Positions 1 through 10,245 are shown, counted from the stretch's first letter. The stretch: DNA of 64,000 bases from Oikopleura dioica (GCA_907165135.1 OU015569.1:7192501-7256500); one strand, 5' to 3'. The notes: generated by a model from the letters alone, not told the origin. Numbers and translations: made by a program.

Positions 1-140
1 TAGAGCGGATAAAAAATGCGCGAAAAAGAAGCAGATCGGTTGACTCAGTCGTTAGTAAAGAGTCAAATGAAGCGATGACTCTTGGTCGCAGTCGTCCCTC
101 TACGGGTAATGACCCTTTGAGTAACAGAAGCTCAATTTGA
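1..140 (+). CDS. 3' terminal exon of an unidentified gene (partial)
   Basis: Read from base 3, the frame is open to a TGA at 138-140 and codes for a basic, serine-rich tail (ERIKNARKRSRSVDSV and onward, ending SNRSSI). The 5' part lies outside the window, so no domain can be seen. Composition (Ser, Arg, Lys, no Cys) suggests a cytoplasmic C-terminal tail or a phospho-regulated linker. A poly(A) signal AATAAA at 323-328 is correctly placed for this strand and supports a real 3' end. I do not recognise the family. Confidence 0.5.
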   Translation, partial: ERIKNARKRSRSVDSVVSKESNEAMTLGRSRPSTGNDPLSNRSSI

Positions 141-322
141 TTTAGGAATGTTCAAATTCGCGAGAACGCTCGGCGACATCCCAGCGGCGATCTCGTCATC
201 AGTCGACGGAAAATCACCAGCGCGAAAGCTAGTCACGAGGACGAGCACAACAAAACTCAAAATTTTACGAAAGAATGAGCTCTCCTTGGCGATAAGCAAA
301 TTCGCAAAAAAAGTACGAAAGG

Positions 323-328
323 AATAAA
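323..328 (+). terminator. poly(A) signal AATAAA
   Basis: Hexamer about 180 nt after the stop of the partial plus-strand exon; no other plus-strand gene is close enough to use it. Confidence 0.45.
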
Positions 329-440
329 CTTACTTGTTAATATAATTGATTTAGCGTTGCTCAACAACACGACTCGATGAGGATGAGGAACTGTTCAACC
401 CTTGTCCACTAAAGAAGATGTCGAACACTTCGCTTTCTTG

Positions 441-575
441 TCAGCATTTAAACTGCTCATACGCGTCTACTGATGGAGGTGTCTCATCAGGAGGCGCTAC
501 CACCGGCGACTCCGGTGGTGGAGACTCTCCAACATTGCTCCGAGCGTTTTCGTTGTTGTCGATCGACGACGGCAT
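441..575 (-). CDS. small proline-rich ORF, 44 codons
   Basis: On the minus strand an ATG at 575 opens a 44-codon frame ending in TGA at 441. The product is acidic and proline-rich (ESPPPESPVV, then PPDETPPSVDAYEQFKC). The composition looks like coding sequence, but a TGA directly precedes the ATG in frame, no clear splice acceptor is seen and no AATAAA follows. It may be a short peptide gene, a terminal exon whose acceptor I missed, or chance. Confidence 0.25.
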   Translation of the reverse strand: MPSSIDNNENARSNVGESPPPESPVVAPPDETPPSVDAYEQFKC

Positions 576-1060
576 TCACATGTCCGTATATCGAGAAGAA
601 ACCACTGCAGAGCCTTCGACTGAAACTATCATCTAAAAATAAAGAAAAATTAAGACTGTGGATTCTTTGAACCATGTCCTGAGAGCATTTGCATGAACTC
701 ATCGCCCGAACAGATTCGAGAACTTGCAATTTGAATTCTGAAATTCACAATTAAGCTGGAAATAACTTTTTATCAGACCTTGATTTAAAAGAGTTTCTGG
801 GCTGAGCTTCTCCAGAGAAACATTGTTAAAAAGAGATTTCCCTCTTGCGCAAATTTCTTCCGATGAATTAGCATTATTGATATATTCTGGCAACGTTTAT
901 CGAATTATAAATAAAAATACAGAGATAAGGTTAAACGATCCTAATAGTGGAACAAGACATTCTTGGTTCATTGTCGGGTAGTAAGTAAAGTTTTCGGCTT
1001 CCATAGTGTAGTATATTTCATAACACTAGAAATTCATCTGATGTGCACTTATAATTCTAG

Positions 1061-1796
1061 TCATACCAGCGATAAGGTTTGTATAGTTGAGTATCGCTCC
1101 GATATTTTATTTTCGTTAGTGTGATTCGCATGTTGATAGACAAACAAGAGCGGAAGAACAACTATAAAAGATAGCGTCCACGCTCCTAAGCTTTAAAAAT
1201 AAATTCAAATTACTGTCCTTGCGCTTGAAAACCTTAGTGAGGCGGATTTTATTTTTGATGTCGTGCGCGGTCTTAGTGCCATTGCAGAGCTTATTCCAAA
1301 ATATCGCTCGGCTAAAATCATGGGTACACGCTTTAAGATAATCTGAATTATCAATCGCAAGGGTTTTCCTTTGTTCGTCTCGCCCTAAGAGGCTTTTTAT
1401 CACAATATGTGTGACCCGTAACTGAGAGTAAAGTAACAAACAAAATGTTCGCCATATAATTGTATTCGCGGAGGAATCGCTGTCCCATGGCCACCTTGTC
1501 GTAATAGGTTCCTTGGACATCTTCAACTTCATCGTGGTTTACCTCGTAGACTAGTATAAGATGGTGATAGAAATACAATAATATTTTTACTAGCTATTGT
1601 GCGTTTGCTAATATGAAAATGTAGTAAAATAAGAAATTAAAGTAAATATAAGCAACGTTCCTATAAAGGCGCGAAGGAATGAGCTCAATCCATCGGTGAT
1701 ACCAATCTGCAGGACATAGATTTTGTGAGCTTAACGTCAGACTGATAGAAACAATTAAGGTTTCACCAGAGCTCACCAGATTTAGTAAATGAGCTT
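1061..1796 (-). CDS. unidentified protein with a C-terminal membrane segment (six exons read)
   Basis: Six exons join in frame on the minus strand: 1796-1777, 1706-1657, 1607-1591, 1550-1438, 1384-1233 and 1190-1061, with GT-AG introns of 40-70 nt. The joined protein reads NLIGITDGLSSFLRAFIG, then AIYEVNHDEVEDVQGTYYDK, GKPLRLIIQIILKRVPMI, and a hydrophobic segment TLSFIVVLPLLFVY close to the C-terminus. AATAAA at 1106-1111 lies just inside the last coding exon, so either the C-terminus is as read or the 3' end is slightly different. The N-terminus is unresolved: an upstream hydrophobic exon (ILLGVIGTFLI, near 1930) may belong to it but does not join in phase. I do not recognise the family. 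Confidence 0.5.
1106..1111 (-). terminator. poly(A) signal AATAAA (minus strand)
   Basis: TTTATT on the plus strand near the end of the six-exon membrane-protein gene. Confidence 0.35.
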
Positions 1797-1970
1797 CTTG
1801 AAGTCAGTATCGAGTGTATAAGCTTCGTGTTCTACTTTTGGTTGTCAAATGAGTGCTCAATGCTTATTGAAAGGCAATCTCTTTTATTGGCATTGAAACC
1901 TAATCAGAAATGTTCCAATGACACCGAGGAGAATTCTATAATATAAGTACCACTATTAATTAAAATATCC

Positions 1971-2057
1971 TTAAGGTGGTCGCAAAAAAACTAACTTTTG
2001 ATGTATAACGTCCACAGATTTCATCAAAAGCTCATTTTTTTTTGCGACCATCCTTAA
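1971..2057. mobile_element. 87 bp palindromic MITE with TTAA ends
   Basis: The two arms, about 33 bp each, are near-perfect inverted repeats: TTAAGGTGGTCGCAAAAAAA at the left and its counterpart ending GCGACCATCCTTAA at the right. The outer TTAA on both sides could be a target duplication of piggyBac type. The element is far too small to code for anything. It lies just upstream of the membrane-protein gene and just downstream of the small gene at 2123-2447. Confidence 0.75.
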
Positions 2058-2122
2058 TATTCTCAAACCTAACGATATTCTGTATCAGCTTATTCCGAAA
2101 AAGCTCTTTGTTGCGCCTGGTT

Positions 2123-2447
2123 TCATCTTCGAGGCACGTATTGTCCATGATGCTGCTGTTGGTGTTTGGAAAACAGATCCTAAAAATAATTTTCTCTTGA
2201 TGATGACATAAAGAACAAACTTAGAGAAATTCCTGCTATCATCAAGCTCCATTGGGTAAAATGTACAGAACATCTGCTCTAGGGAATAATCTTCGTAGTA
2301 ATCGTTTGATAAATCGTAATTTAAGGGAGCACCCATCAATTCGGACTGACTAGGAGAATCGCTGAATTTTTTTAGAGATCTTCTCGTTAAAATTAAATCA
2401 ACTTACAAGAAATGCGACTGATTCACGCTAATTGAAATATTGTCCAT
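2123..2447 (-). CDS. small three-exon gene, acidic protein of about 80 residues
   Basis: The ATG at 2447 lies a few bases after an acceptor-like CCCCAG, as for a trans-spliced start. Exons are 2447-2407, 2361-2217 and 2179-2123, joined by GT-AG introns of 45 and 37 nt in phase. The product starts MDNISISVNQSHF, is rich in Asp, Tyr and Ser (NYDLSNDYYEDYSLEQMF), and ends HHGQYVPRR. There is no hydrophobic leader. No domain recognised. The alternative is that the first two exons are the 5' end of a longer protein. Confidence 0.5.
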
Positions 2448-2777
2448 TTTCTTCTGGGGAGATAATCTAAAATATAAGCTCTCTTAATCTTATTTGATTT
2501 ATTTTCTCCACAGACGAGGAAATCAGAGCTCAACCTGAAAGCTGTCAAAGTAAATTTGTTTGTGAAGCTACTATCAGACTGAATAGCCCATGATCAATAG
2601 CAACTATTAAATTAGAAGTTGTAAAATCCATTTCGCCGTGGATCCGAAATGGAGCATATATTGTCAGAGACAGACGAATCAGGATAAACTGATTTATAAA
2701 ATGGTTCGAGGTCGTAGCCCGCTGTGGATAATTTCCTGCTTAAAATATTTATTCTCTTTCAAACTCAAGACAGTTAG
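2448..2777. other. no gene resolved
   Basis: AT-rich intergenic sequence. A 69-codon plus-strand frame crosses it but has no splice support or recognisable product, and it runs into the fold-back element. It probably holds 5' sequences for the flanking genes. Confidence 0.5.
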
Positions 2778-3777
2778 ATGCAAAAATCCAGTATCACTCA
2801 AAGGAAACAGGATAAATGAAAATGACATTCTCGGGACAAAAACCTGACCCCCATGTTTCTTGTGCTTATCTTAAAGCCCGTGATCTGGGGAGTCAAATGG
2901 TATAGGTAAGGGGTGTTAGTCATCAACTATGACGTCATAGGGCTACCTATTTTGGTCAAAACCTATGTAGTGCTATAATTTTTAAATGAGCTTATAAAAG
3001 TATATTTATCTTGGGCTCATTAGAAAGAGCAGCTCGAGATCTAGGTCGGGAGGGGAAAATCGCGGTCAACCACCCGGTAAACCACGCGGTCAAAATTTTG
3101 AAACCGGCCGGTTAACCTCGGTTTATAGCTCCCGACCTAGATCTCGAGTTCCTCTATCGAATGAGCCCAAAATCAAAGTAACTAAATAAGTCCAATAAAA
3201 AGTTATGGCACTACATAGGTTTCCCCCATAAGGCCCTTATTTCGACCAAAATGACGTCATTATCTATGACTAAGACCCTTAGTTATATACCATTCGACTC
3301 CTTAGATAATGGGCTTTCAGATAAGCACTAGAAACAAGGGGGTCAGGATTTGATCCCGAGAATGACATTTTCATTCATCACAGAATGCTATCAAGGGATT
3401 AATTCCAACATCACGTAACATTCCTTTTTATACATTTGTGGCCGCCAATAAAGGACTCCTAAATGAATTGAATATTTTAATAATTTATAATTCATCCGAA
3501 ACTGAATATCTCGAACTTAAAAATTTTAAGCCCGTTGAAAGGATATTTTATTCATAGTCAAGGTTCGTGACTCCCTAATAGATATTGTCAATATCATATT
3601 GACCCATTAAAAATGTTATCTTAAATTTAGCTACCTTATTATCAAAGTGAAGAAGTCGCGTTCGAAGTCAAGTGCAAGCTCGTCCCTTTCCGAAAATCAT
3701 CGAAGATTCCTTTTTCAAACTCCAGGATCAATAGAGATTATGGTTCTTATTCAATTCCACGTCCGAACTCTCTCTAA
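2778..3777 (+). CDS. candidate gene interrupted by a fold-back element acting as an intron
   Basis: ATG at 2778 follows GTTAG. The frame MQKSSITQRKQ reaches base 2810, where a 573 bp fold-back element begins. Directly after the element, at 3384, the same frame resumes with NAIKGLIPTSRNIPFYTF and AANKGLLNELNILIIYNSSE. Removing 2811-3383 as a GA...AG intron joins the frame exactly. Downstream splicing is less certain. One solution uses introns 3534-3562 (only 29 nt), 3587-3630 and a 55 nt intron, ending at TAA 3775-3777. A competing solution uses a 48 nt intron from 3534 and gives a Lys/Ser-rich tail (KKSRSKSSASSSLSENHRR). I do not recognise the protein. Confidence 0.35.
2811..3383. mobile_element. 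573 bp fold-back (long inverted-repeat) element
   Basis: The left arm begins GATAAATGAAAATGACATTC and the right arm ends GTCATTTTCATTCATCACAG. The arms are inverted copies along most of their length; for example, the block with AGCTCGAGATCTAGGTCGGGAG at about 3030 is mirrored at about 3130. The unit is flanked by ACAG on both sides, a possible 4 bp target duplication. No ORF of note is present. The outer bases read like a GA donor and a CACAG acceptor. Confidence 0.8.
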
Positions 3778-4130
3778 GTGTACGCCTAATTCTAGGAGGA
3801 CATTGATGATCTCTGGATCTCGAACTAATAGACGTTGAGTGAAAACGCAAACGCCGTGATGAGTGTGGTTTTTAAGCCGTCGCCACAGGAGCGCTATGGG
3901 TGCTCTTTCACAAACCAAAATTCGGTTCTTTCTTCTGGGTCCTCTATACGCCGTACAGACAAATCGTAGCACATACTCGCCAGCCCATTAACTAATTATT
4001 ACACAGTGGAGCCGGACTTCACCAAAAATAGGATTCCCAAAGTTTAATCGACGGAAAGTATTTCTTTCCACTAAGCTCGAATTGAAGTGCTATTTCAATT
4101 GTTTTCATTGGGAAATGCGCGACGAAAAAG

Positions 4131-4136
4131 TTTATT
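4131..4136 (-). terminator. poly(A) signal for the CTLD-ZP gene
   Basis: TTTATT on the plus strand, 37 nt beyond the stop codon at 4173. Confidence 0.6.
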
Positions 4137-4172
4137 CAGTGAGGTAGTTGATTAGCAGAAAGAAGGAACAAG

Positions 4173-6422
4173 TTAGTTGATGAAATTGGGGGACAAAAAC
4201 TGACAATGTTCTGAGCTGCATGGTCCTGATGACATGTCTTCCTCTTTCTTGCAAACAATTACCGAGCATTTCAGAAATTGCTGCTGCAAATCAGAACTAA
4301 GTGGATTTGAAAGGTCATAAAACTGAAAAACTGTATACGACCAGCGATCCTGCAACGAAACAGCACATGTTGGACCGTGCGAATCTGAGAAGTAGAAAGG
4401 AAATCGCCTCAATTTCACGTAATCGTCCGCGCGTTGTTCGCTGATATTGAACAATTCATAGCTAGAGTTCATATTAATTCTAACGTAATACGATAGTTAT
4501 ACCTGAGCCCAGCCTCGCTGAAGACTTCACACTGATTGACTGTATAAACAAGGTTTGATAGAGCACTTATCGGCTCCACTGCGAAATACAAAGTCTCTCC
4601 CACTCGATTCAGCGCGGCAGCGTCCATCTCTTGGAAAGAACTGGTTGAATAAGTCGTTATTTTGAAGTCAAATGATCCTGCTTTAGTTCCATCGAGGGAC
4701 TTTGATGCGGAACTCAAAGGCTGCAAAACTACAGGCCTAATTGAAAATATCTGTTTTTATGAAAATCAGCCTTTCCTGAAATTGAGAGAGTTCTCATCGA
4801 TAGTCGAGACTGTTTCGTAGGAACAAGAAAAGGTTTTATCGATTTGGGACATTATCGATACCGATTTGGAATCATCAACAACGGCTTTCAGGGTGTTCGT
4901 GAAAATAAGGTAATTGCTTTCCTCGTCGTATTCAAGAGTTGTCCCGCAACCGTCGAGAGGAACATCGACCCGGAGCATATTCCCAACTTGTCTAATTTTG
5001 TCTCCACAGTTTGGATCATTGAGGGCAACTACAGTCTCAAAACTGACTGATTCTGATTTAAACCAAGCCACCATGTGGGAGTTAAAGCATTCAACCTTAT
5101 TTACAATTGATCGATGATTATAATGAAATCAATTTACCCGTTCAACAGCTCCCTCTTGCCGGCAAGTGGTCCGATCTTCAAGATAGTATCCAGTAGGGCA
5201 TTCGCAAAATCCGTCATCGTTGCAAATATGAGAGCATCCTGCGTACTGGCAGCTCCATTCAGGCCTCTCACAGATAAATCCATCGGTCTCTGAAGTAATA
5301 TCCTCTAGCTGAACAGTTTTGAAAAGATTCGCGCCGTAATCGAATGCGATCGCCATATCTTTATTAGAAGGCTTTTGGTGGATTATAGCACGTTTTTTTG
5401 TGAATCTCTAGTTACTAAAGCCACTCCTTTAGTGGAATATTTTTTGTAAACTTGGCCAAGGCCATATTGAGAGCGTATGCAATAGCGTTTGAAGAACAGT
5501 CAATATCATTTTCTTGGCAGAGTTCGCAGATTAGACGCTTCTGTCGTTAAACATTCACGAAAAGTGATTTTCTTTCGAACTCTGTTCCTTCGGCCCAACC
5601 AAGAGTCGGATTTATGCTCAACCCAAAAGGGACGTTTTCAAGTGTATCTATACAGTAAGTACCGTTCCAGTAGCACCACCCACTGAGGTCTGAGCGCGCG
5701 CGATATCCAGTTATCAAGGAGCCACGGTATTGACTCCCGAAACTACCCTTGAGCTGGTAAAGTCGCCCATGCGCTTTACTGTAATAGTCCAATATTGTAC
5801 TGTTAGCATGGTTCCGTATTGTTTAACAAAAATTGAATGAGCATTTTCGAAACCTTAACTGCATCCGTTAATTTCAGAAATCATGGAAGACCCATCATTC
5901 CACGCTAAAACCTCCTCATTGAAAAGTCTTCCCCCAAGTAAGGAGCAGATCTGAGACGCTTCATCAAAGTCAGTCTTGATGTTGCAAAAGCTCGTGTCGT
6001 ACTTTTTGCCATCATTTGAAGGGAACTCGTATATGTCTCCAAATGTTCTATCCCAGCTGCATTTTCCCTTTGTGAGTCCTAGATACTTCATTGCGCCCGT
6101 GCACTGGCCGCATTCGATCTGGTGATCTGACCAAGTGCAGCACTCGTTAGATGCAGGGTCATCTTTCAAACTCTGAAAAGTTCTACTTTGCTTACCATTC
6201 ATTCTTTACCTGTAACATGATTCGGTCATCGCAGATGTAAGTTTCATTCTGCAGGAAAAGCTCTCCTGGCATTGTCTTCAAGTCATGGCATAAGAAAATA
6301 TCGAGATCTCTTGAAAACGCATCCACAAGAATCTCTCCTGGTGACTGAAACTCTTTGGATGAAAAAATCAAGTGATTTTCCGAAAATGAGGGGAGAAAAT
6401 TGAATCCTTCGGCAATTTTCAT
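4173..6422 (-). CDS. C-type-lectin-like, EGF and zona pellucida domain protein
   Basis: At least seven exons on the minus strand. After an N-terminal segment (6422-6220) come: a Cys-rich and lectin-like region with the CTLD signature ASQICSLLGGRL (about 5930), WCYWNGTYC (about 5670) and LICELCQ (about 5510); an EGF-type module CQYAGCSHICNDDGFCECP (about 5220); and a ZP domain spanning 5074-4173 (GCGTTLEYD and YLIFTNTL in ZP-N, then a Cys-bearing ZP-C ending CSSEHCQF). ZP modules polymerise into extracellular filaments, so this is expected to be a matrix or coat protein; lectin-ZP combinations are known in tunicates. No signal peptide is visible at 6422 and no C-terminal membrane segment follows ZP-C, so a 5' exon may be missing or the start may be trans-spliced behind CATCTCAG. 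The CTLD exon join near 5560 needs either an 18 nt intron or a 51 nt GA-AG intron. Confidence 0.85.
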
Positions 6423-6819
6423 TTTATAATTACTGAGATGATAATTATTAAATTTTATCGCAAAAGATTCGCAAATTCAATGACATTTGCTTTTGGGAAC
6501 TTTCGGAGAATTTTCCGCACTTCCGTTAATCGTTAAGTGAGAAGTTATGTCTCGTAACTCGTTTTGTCTAATTTTTGCGTTGATGATGATAGATCAATAG
6601 GTGGCGTATTGGGTGGTGTAACAATAAAATGATTAAATTATACGATTACTAATGCCGTCTTGGAGCCAGAAGAAATTAAGCTTGATTTTCAGAATAAAAA
6701 ATGACCTTGACTAGTCAGGTGTGTGTACTCGAAGCTGTTCATGTAGAGAAAGATGATTTCAAAGAGGAGAAGAGCGTTAAAAAAATTAGATTCGGTTTCT
6801 TATTCCCTCATAAATAATA

Positions 6820-7233
6820 ATGACGGAGGCGATTCATCTATTCCTAGGGGAGACAAAAGAAGGAGTTGACTGCGATCGCCCGAAAAGTTGCATCATAAGT
6901 CAGAGAAATCTTGTTGCAATGTCAGGCACATCACCGAAAATATCCAGCTACACCAAAAATCACATGACCTTCGAGGGTTTGTTCCAAGCAACCAGCGCGC
7001 TTATCAAGTATGACATTCTTTTAGATTATGTGGCTACGCCTCTGCCAATTTTTCATTTCGTTTTCTGGCTATTTGTGGTGGCTTCAAGCGTATTTATGGC
7101 ATCTTTATGGACATCTTACGGACGGGTACATAGTCTGCTAGAATCACTACTAGTTGCACATCATCATAAAAAGCAATTTTCAGAGAGAGAGATAATTTTT
7201 ATTCTTGGAAGTGGAAGTTCATCGCAAAGATGA
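6820..7233 (+). CDS. putative single-pass membrane protein, single exon
   Basis: A 137-codon open frame begins at ATG 6820 and has one strong membrane segment, IFHFVFWLFVVASSVFMA, at about residues 77-94, flanked by polar sequence. No family recognised. AATAAA follows at 7353-7358. Its last 35 bases overlap the antisense end of the jacalin gene, so the two genes would be convergent and overlapping. The C-terminal part could instead be removed by splicing. Confidence 0.4.
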   Translation: MTEAIHLFLGETKEGVDCDRPKSCIISQRNLVAMSGTSPKISSYTKNHMTFEGLFQATSALIKYDILLDYVATPLPIFHFVFWLFVVASSVFMASLWTSYGRVHSLLESLLVAHHHKKQFSEREIIFILGSGSSSQR

Positions 7234-7860
7234 ATTTATTTGAGCAGGAGCCAGTGATTTTCTTGAGGCCTGGTCCAGCTCTAGATCCAACCTGAGCTGT
7301 CATCGCTTGTCCAGGCGAAGAACAGAAATCGAATGTCTGATTTGTGTTTCTCAATAAAAAAATCGCGAGCCAATGATTGAAATAATGTAGAAATAATGTT
7401 GTAATAAGGTAGAAACAAGCCTCAATGATTCCGATCGGGTCGCCTCGTGGATTTCCATTGGATCCGAAAGGCCCATGTACTGTACCATTTGTCGTTTGAA
7501 AAGTGATCTGCCCGATCACTAGCAATAATTTACGAAAGAGAAGCGCAAGTACTGTTTACCCTTATGCCCTTCAAACATGATTCGATTGCCCCAAACTCTT
7601 CCGATTGATTCTTTTGGTCCAAGATGGAAAACTCTCCGAGTGCCTCCGTTTCCTCCAATAGACTGTTTCGGTCCCTGATTTCTTTAAAATACACTTTATT
7701 TATATGCCAAGAGTGAAAAAACATACTTCTCATTTCCAAACTTTAATCCATCGACTACCCATCCGGCATGAACAATGACTTCCTCTCTTTGATTTGGATG
7801 CAAATTTATCTAAAATCTTAAAATATCTATGTCTAAAAAGTATACCGTAAATTCTCGCAT
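7199..7860 (-). CDS. jacalin-type (ZG16-like) lectin domain protein
   Basis: Five or six short exons on the minus strand give a protein of about 130 residues that is essentially one jacalin-like beta-prism. It reads MREFT, then VIVHAGWVVDGLKFGNE, QSIGGNGGTRRVFHLGP, ITFQTTNGTVHGPFGSN, TFDFC and a GPGLKKITGSC-like turn, ending MNFHFQE. The DGLKFG, GGNGG and GPFG turns and the closing G-x-x-L-x-x-I-x-G turn are typical of jacalin and mammalian ZG16 domains, which bind mannose or other glycans. No signal peptide is seen, so the start may be internal. The intron 7420-7337 needs a GC-AG or GA-AG boundary; the others are GT-AG (44-46 nt). The stop TAA overlaps AATAAA. Confidence 0.82.
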
Positions 7861-9551
7861 CTCTTCTCCTCTGCTCGAGAATCTTTCGAATGAAATTAAG
7901 CCCAAAATTTATCTTTCACGGTCTGTTGTCAGATAATAAACGGAAGATTGATGAATAAATACACTGCTCATTCGAATTCATGATTCTTCATTTCCACACA
8001 TGAAAATACGATTTTATGGTAGAATTTTCACCTATTTGCCATGATATCAACAAATATTTTTTGATAGCGTCACGAAAAATAGAAAATTGAAGGTAGCAAA
8101 ATGTTAGGGTTAGGGTTAGGATTATTATATGTACCTTTCGAAAGATCCTTAAGTTTTCCGTTCTTGGTGGATATTTCATCACTCTTTTTGTTTTCTGTTC
8201 AGCATACTTTTATAAATAAATCTTCAGATTCTATAATATAAATTTGATTGTGCTTATCACGTCAAAGTTGCGAGCAACACATGCTCGTTAGTAGCTGAGT
8301 TGCGTCTACGTAAAGACGGAAACGAAAACTAGTATTTCGGGATAGATGAAAGGAACTCGCAAAAAATTACGCGAAAACAGTTTGTTCCGCAGATGTTCCT
8401 TGTGCTATTTGGCGAGCGCGAATTTATAGCGAAAGCTCCGTCACTCGCAAACTCAAGTGCCTATCGCCGATTCCAGAGCACGGCGAAACCACAGAACGAC
8501 TCATAGTAATATTTCTCCCGAGATTTGAAAAGAAGAAAGGGCGTTAGTTGAGGCGAGCGTGGAAGAAATAAAACGATGAAAGGCGGTTTTCTAACCGTTG
8601 AACCTGATGTAAGTTGGTTATCATATAAAAGATAGGTCATATTATAAATAAACGCAGGCCAATATAAAATAGCCGAATTTTCCTGGTGATATTCGAAATT
8701 TTTCATTTTACCTATATTTTCGAAGACGAGACTTCCAAAATTGAAAATTCTGTTTTGAAAAGAATCCTGCTGAATATGTTCTTCTGATTTTATGAGGAAC
8801 CATTACGAGAGGAAACTACGTCCATGACCTTACAAAGTCAGATTCTGACATGATCGTGGCTTATCACTAGTATCAGCCGTTGCTCAAATATTCGGAGCAC
8901 TTTCGACTTTCACGAAACAGGCTCTAAGGCGTTTTTTCCTGAATTTCTTATTTTTAGGAGGAGGAAATCACGAAGGTTGAAAAACGCTGGACAGTACGAG
9001 AAAGTACGAGATACTCGTCAAAACGAAAAATAACAAATTTTAAAATGTCACGCCAAACCATAGGGAACTGATTGAAAGCCACATCCGAATAATATATTTT
9101 ATTGCAGCTTCTGTGGTAAGGCTACGGAATAACCATTTCTATGTGTGTATATCAAAAAAAGCTGATAATGGCTACTATGCGGCGCGATTAACGACTCGTC
9201 CTTCACGAAATAGAAGTATGATTTATTTTCGAATGTTGATGGCAAAATATTCATAGCAACTTCATTCGGGCAATCCTCATTCGGTCTGTCGACAGATATT
9301 CCTCATCATCGTCAGCCTGTTTTTGAAAATTCGTTCAGGTACTCTAAAAACATTTTTTATAAATAAAACATAACTATATTGAGATTGAGCCCAGACTCGA
9401 AGCCAGACGCGGAAACGATTAGGAACGTGATGAAGAAAACCATCTCCGGTAAATTCCTTTATTTTTTCCTACACGAGTCCTGCGCTAGTTTTAATCCTTT
9501 CTTGCTAATTTTATGAGCTCACAGAGTCTCATACGGGAGTTAGGGTTAGAG
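7861..9551. other. no convincing gene; interstitial telomere-like repeat at 8103-8120
   Basis: AT-rich. Minus-strand frames at 7988-8182 and 8461-8706 show no domain or splice support. A perfect two-and-a-half-unit TTAGGG run lies at about 8104-8121. The rest looks like intergenic or regulatory sequence. Confidence 0.5.
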
Positions 9552-9767
9552 TTAGAAAGTAGCATTAATATAAAGATCAATAGACATTGGTAGCCGATGG
9601 TCGTCATCGTTCCCAAGCACGAATGGGATGACACTGCAGATAACAAGGAATCTGAATATCAACTTGAAGCAATGTATACCCGGCCGATATAGATTTACGA
9701 TACAAACATACGTTTTTGAAAAGTGTGGCCAGGGAATAGCCGTTGCATCTTCTTTCCTTTGGGACAA
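9552..9767 (-). CDS. small ORF with a hydrophobic segment
   Basis: A 71-codon minus-strand frame starts MSQRKEDATAIPWPHF, carries a hydrophobic stretch (LIFRFLVICSVIPFVLG) and ends INATF. An alternative 80 nt intron from GTATGT to CTGCAG would also keep the frame and remove most of that stretch. TTAGGG-like bases follow at about 9540. No family recognised. Confidence 0.22.
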   Translation of the reverse strand: MSQRKEDATAIPWPHFSKTYVCIVNLYRPGIHCFKLIFRFLVICSVIPFVLGNDDDHRLPMSIDLYINATF

Positions 9768-9779
9768 AAAGGGAGTGCT

Positions 9780-10239
9780 TCTTAATCGAATTTAATTGAT
9801 AGCGTTATACCACAAAACAGAAAAACTTCCAAAAGAAAATAGTTTAAAAAGTTAGAAGCTCTATCAGACCGACAATCACTTCAGTGTGAAATATGAAAAT
9901 GAAGCTCTCATTGTCGTTGCCCTTTGTGCCTTTGTATATATCGAATAAAATGCTTGTGATCCTTCATTATCAGAGGTCGTATCACCAGTTGAGGCGGCAC
10001 CTTCCATAAGCGAATAACTGTTTTACTAACTGTTTTACTTGCATGCAGACTAAACCTCACGATTCAGACCAAAAAAATGTTCAAATATGATGGAATCGGG
10101 CAGCTACTCTCAATATGCGCTAATTCTAACCATTTCTTTGTCTATAATTGCCCACCGCAATGTTTGCAATTGAATCTGAATTTATCAACTCGAGAAATAG
10201 AACGAACAAGTTATTTGGATACATGAAATTGAATTGCAA
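9780..10239. other. no gene resolved
   Basis: AT-rich intergenic sequence between the small ORF and the SOCS 3' end. The poly(A) signal used by SOCS is at its right edge. Confidence 0.5.
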
Positions 10240-10245
10240 TTTATT
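10240..10245 (-). terminator. poly(A) signal for SOCS
   Basis: TTTATT on the plus strand, about 70 nt beyond the SOCS stop codon. Confidence 0.5.

Noticed and set aside
1594-1776. Hydrophobic minus-strand ORF (RLYRNVAYIYFNFLFYYIF)
   Set aside because: The alternative frame IGITDGLSSFLRAF splices in phase to both neighbours through a typical 49 nt AT-rich intron; this ORF reads into that intron.
8104-8121. Possible chromosome end
   Set aside because: Only about three TTAGGG units, with ordinary sequence on both sides.
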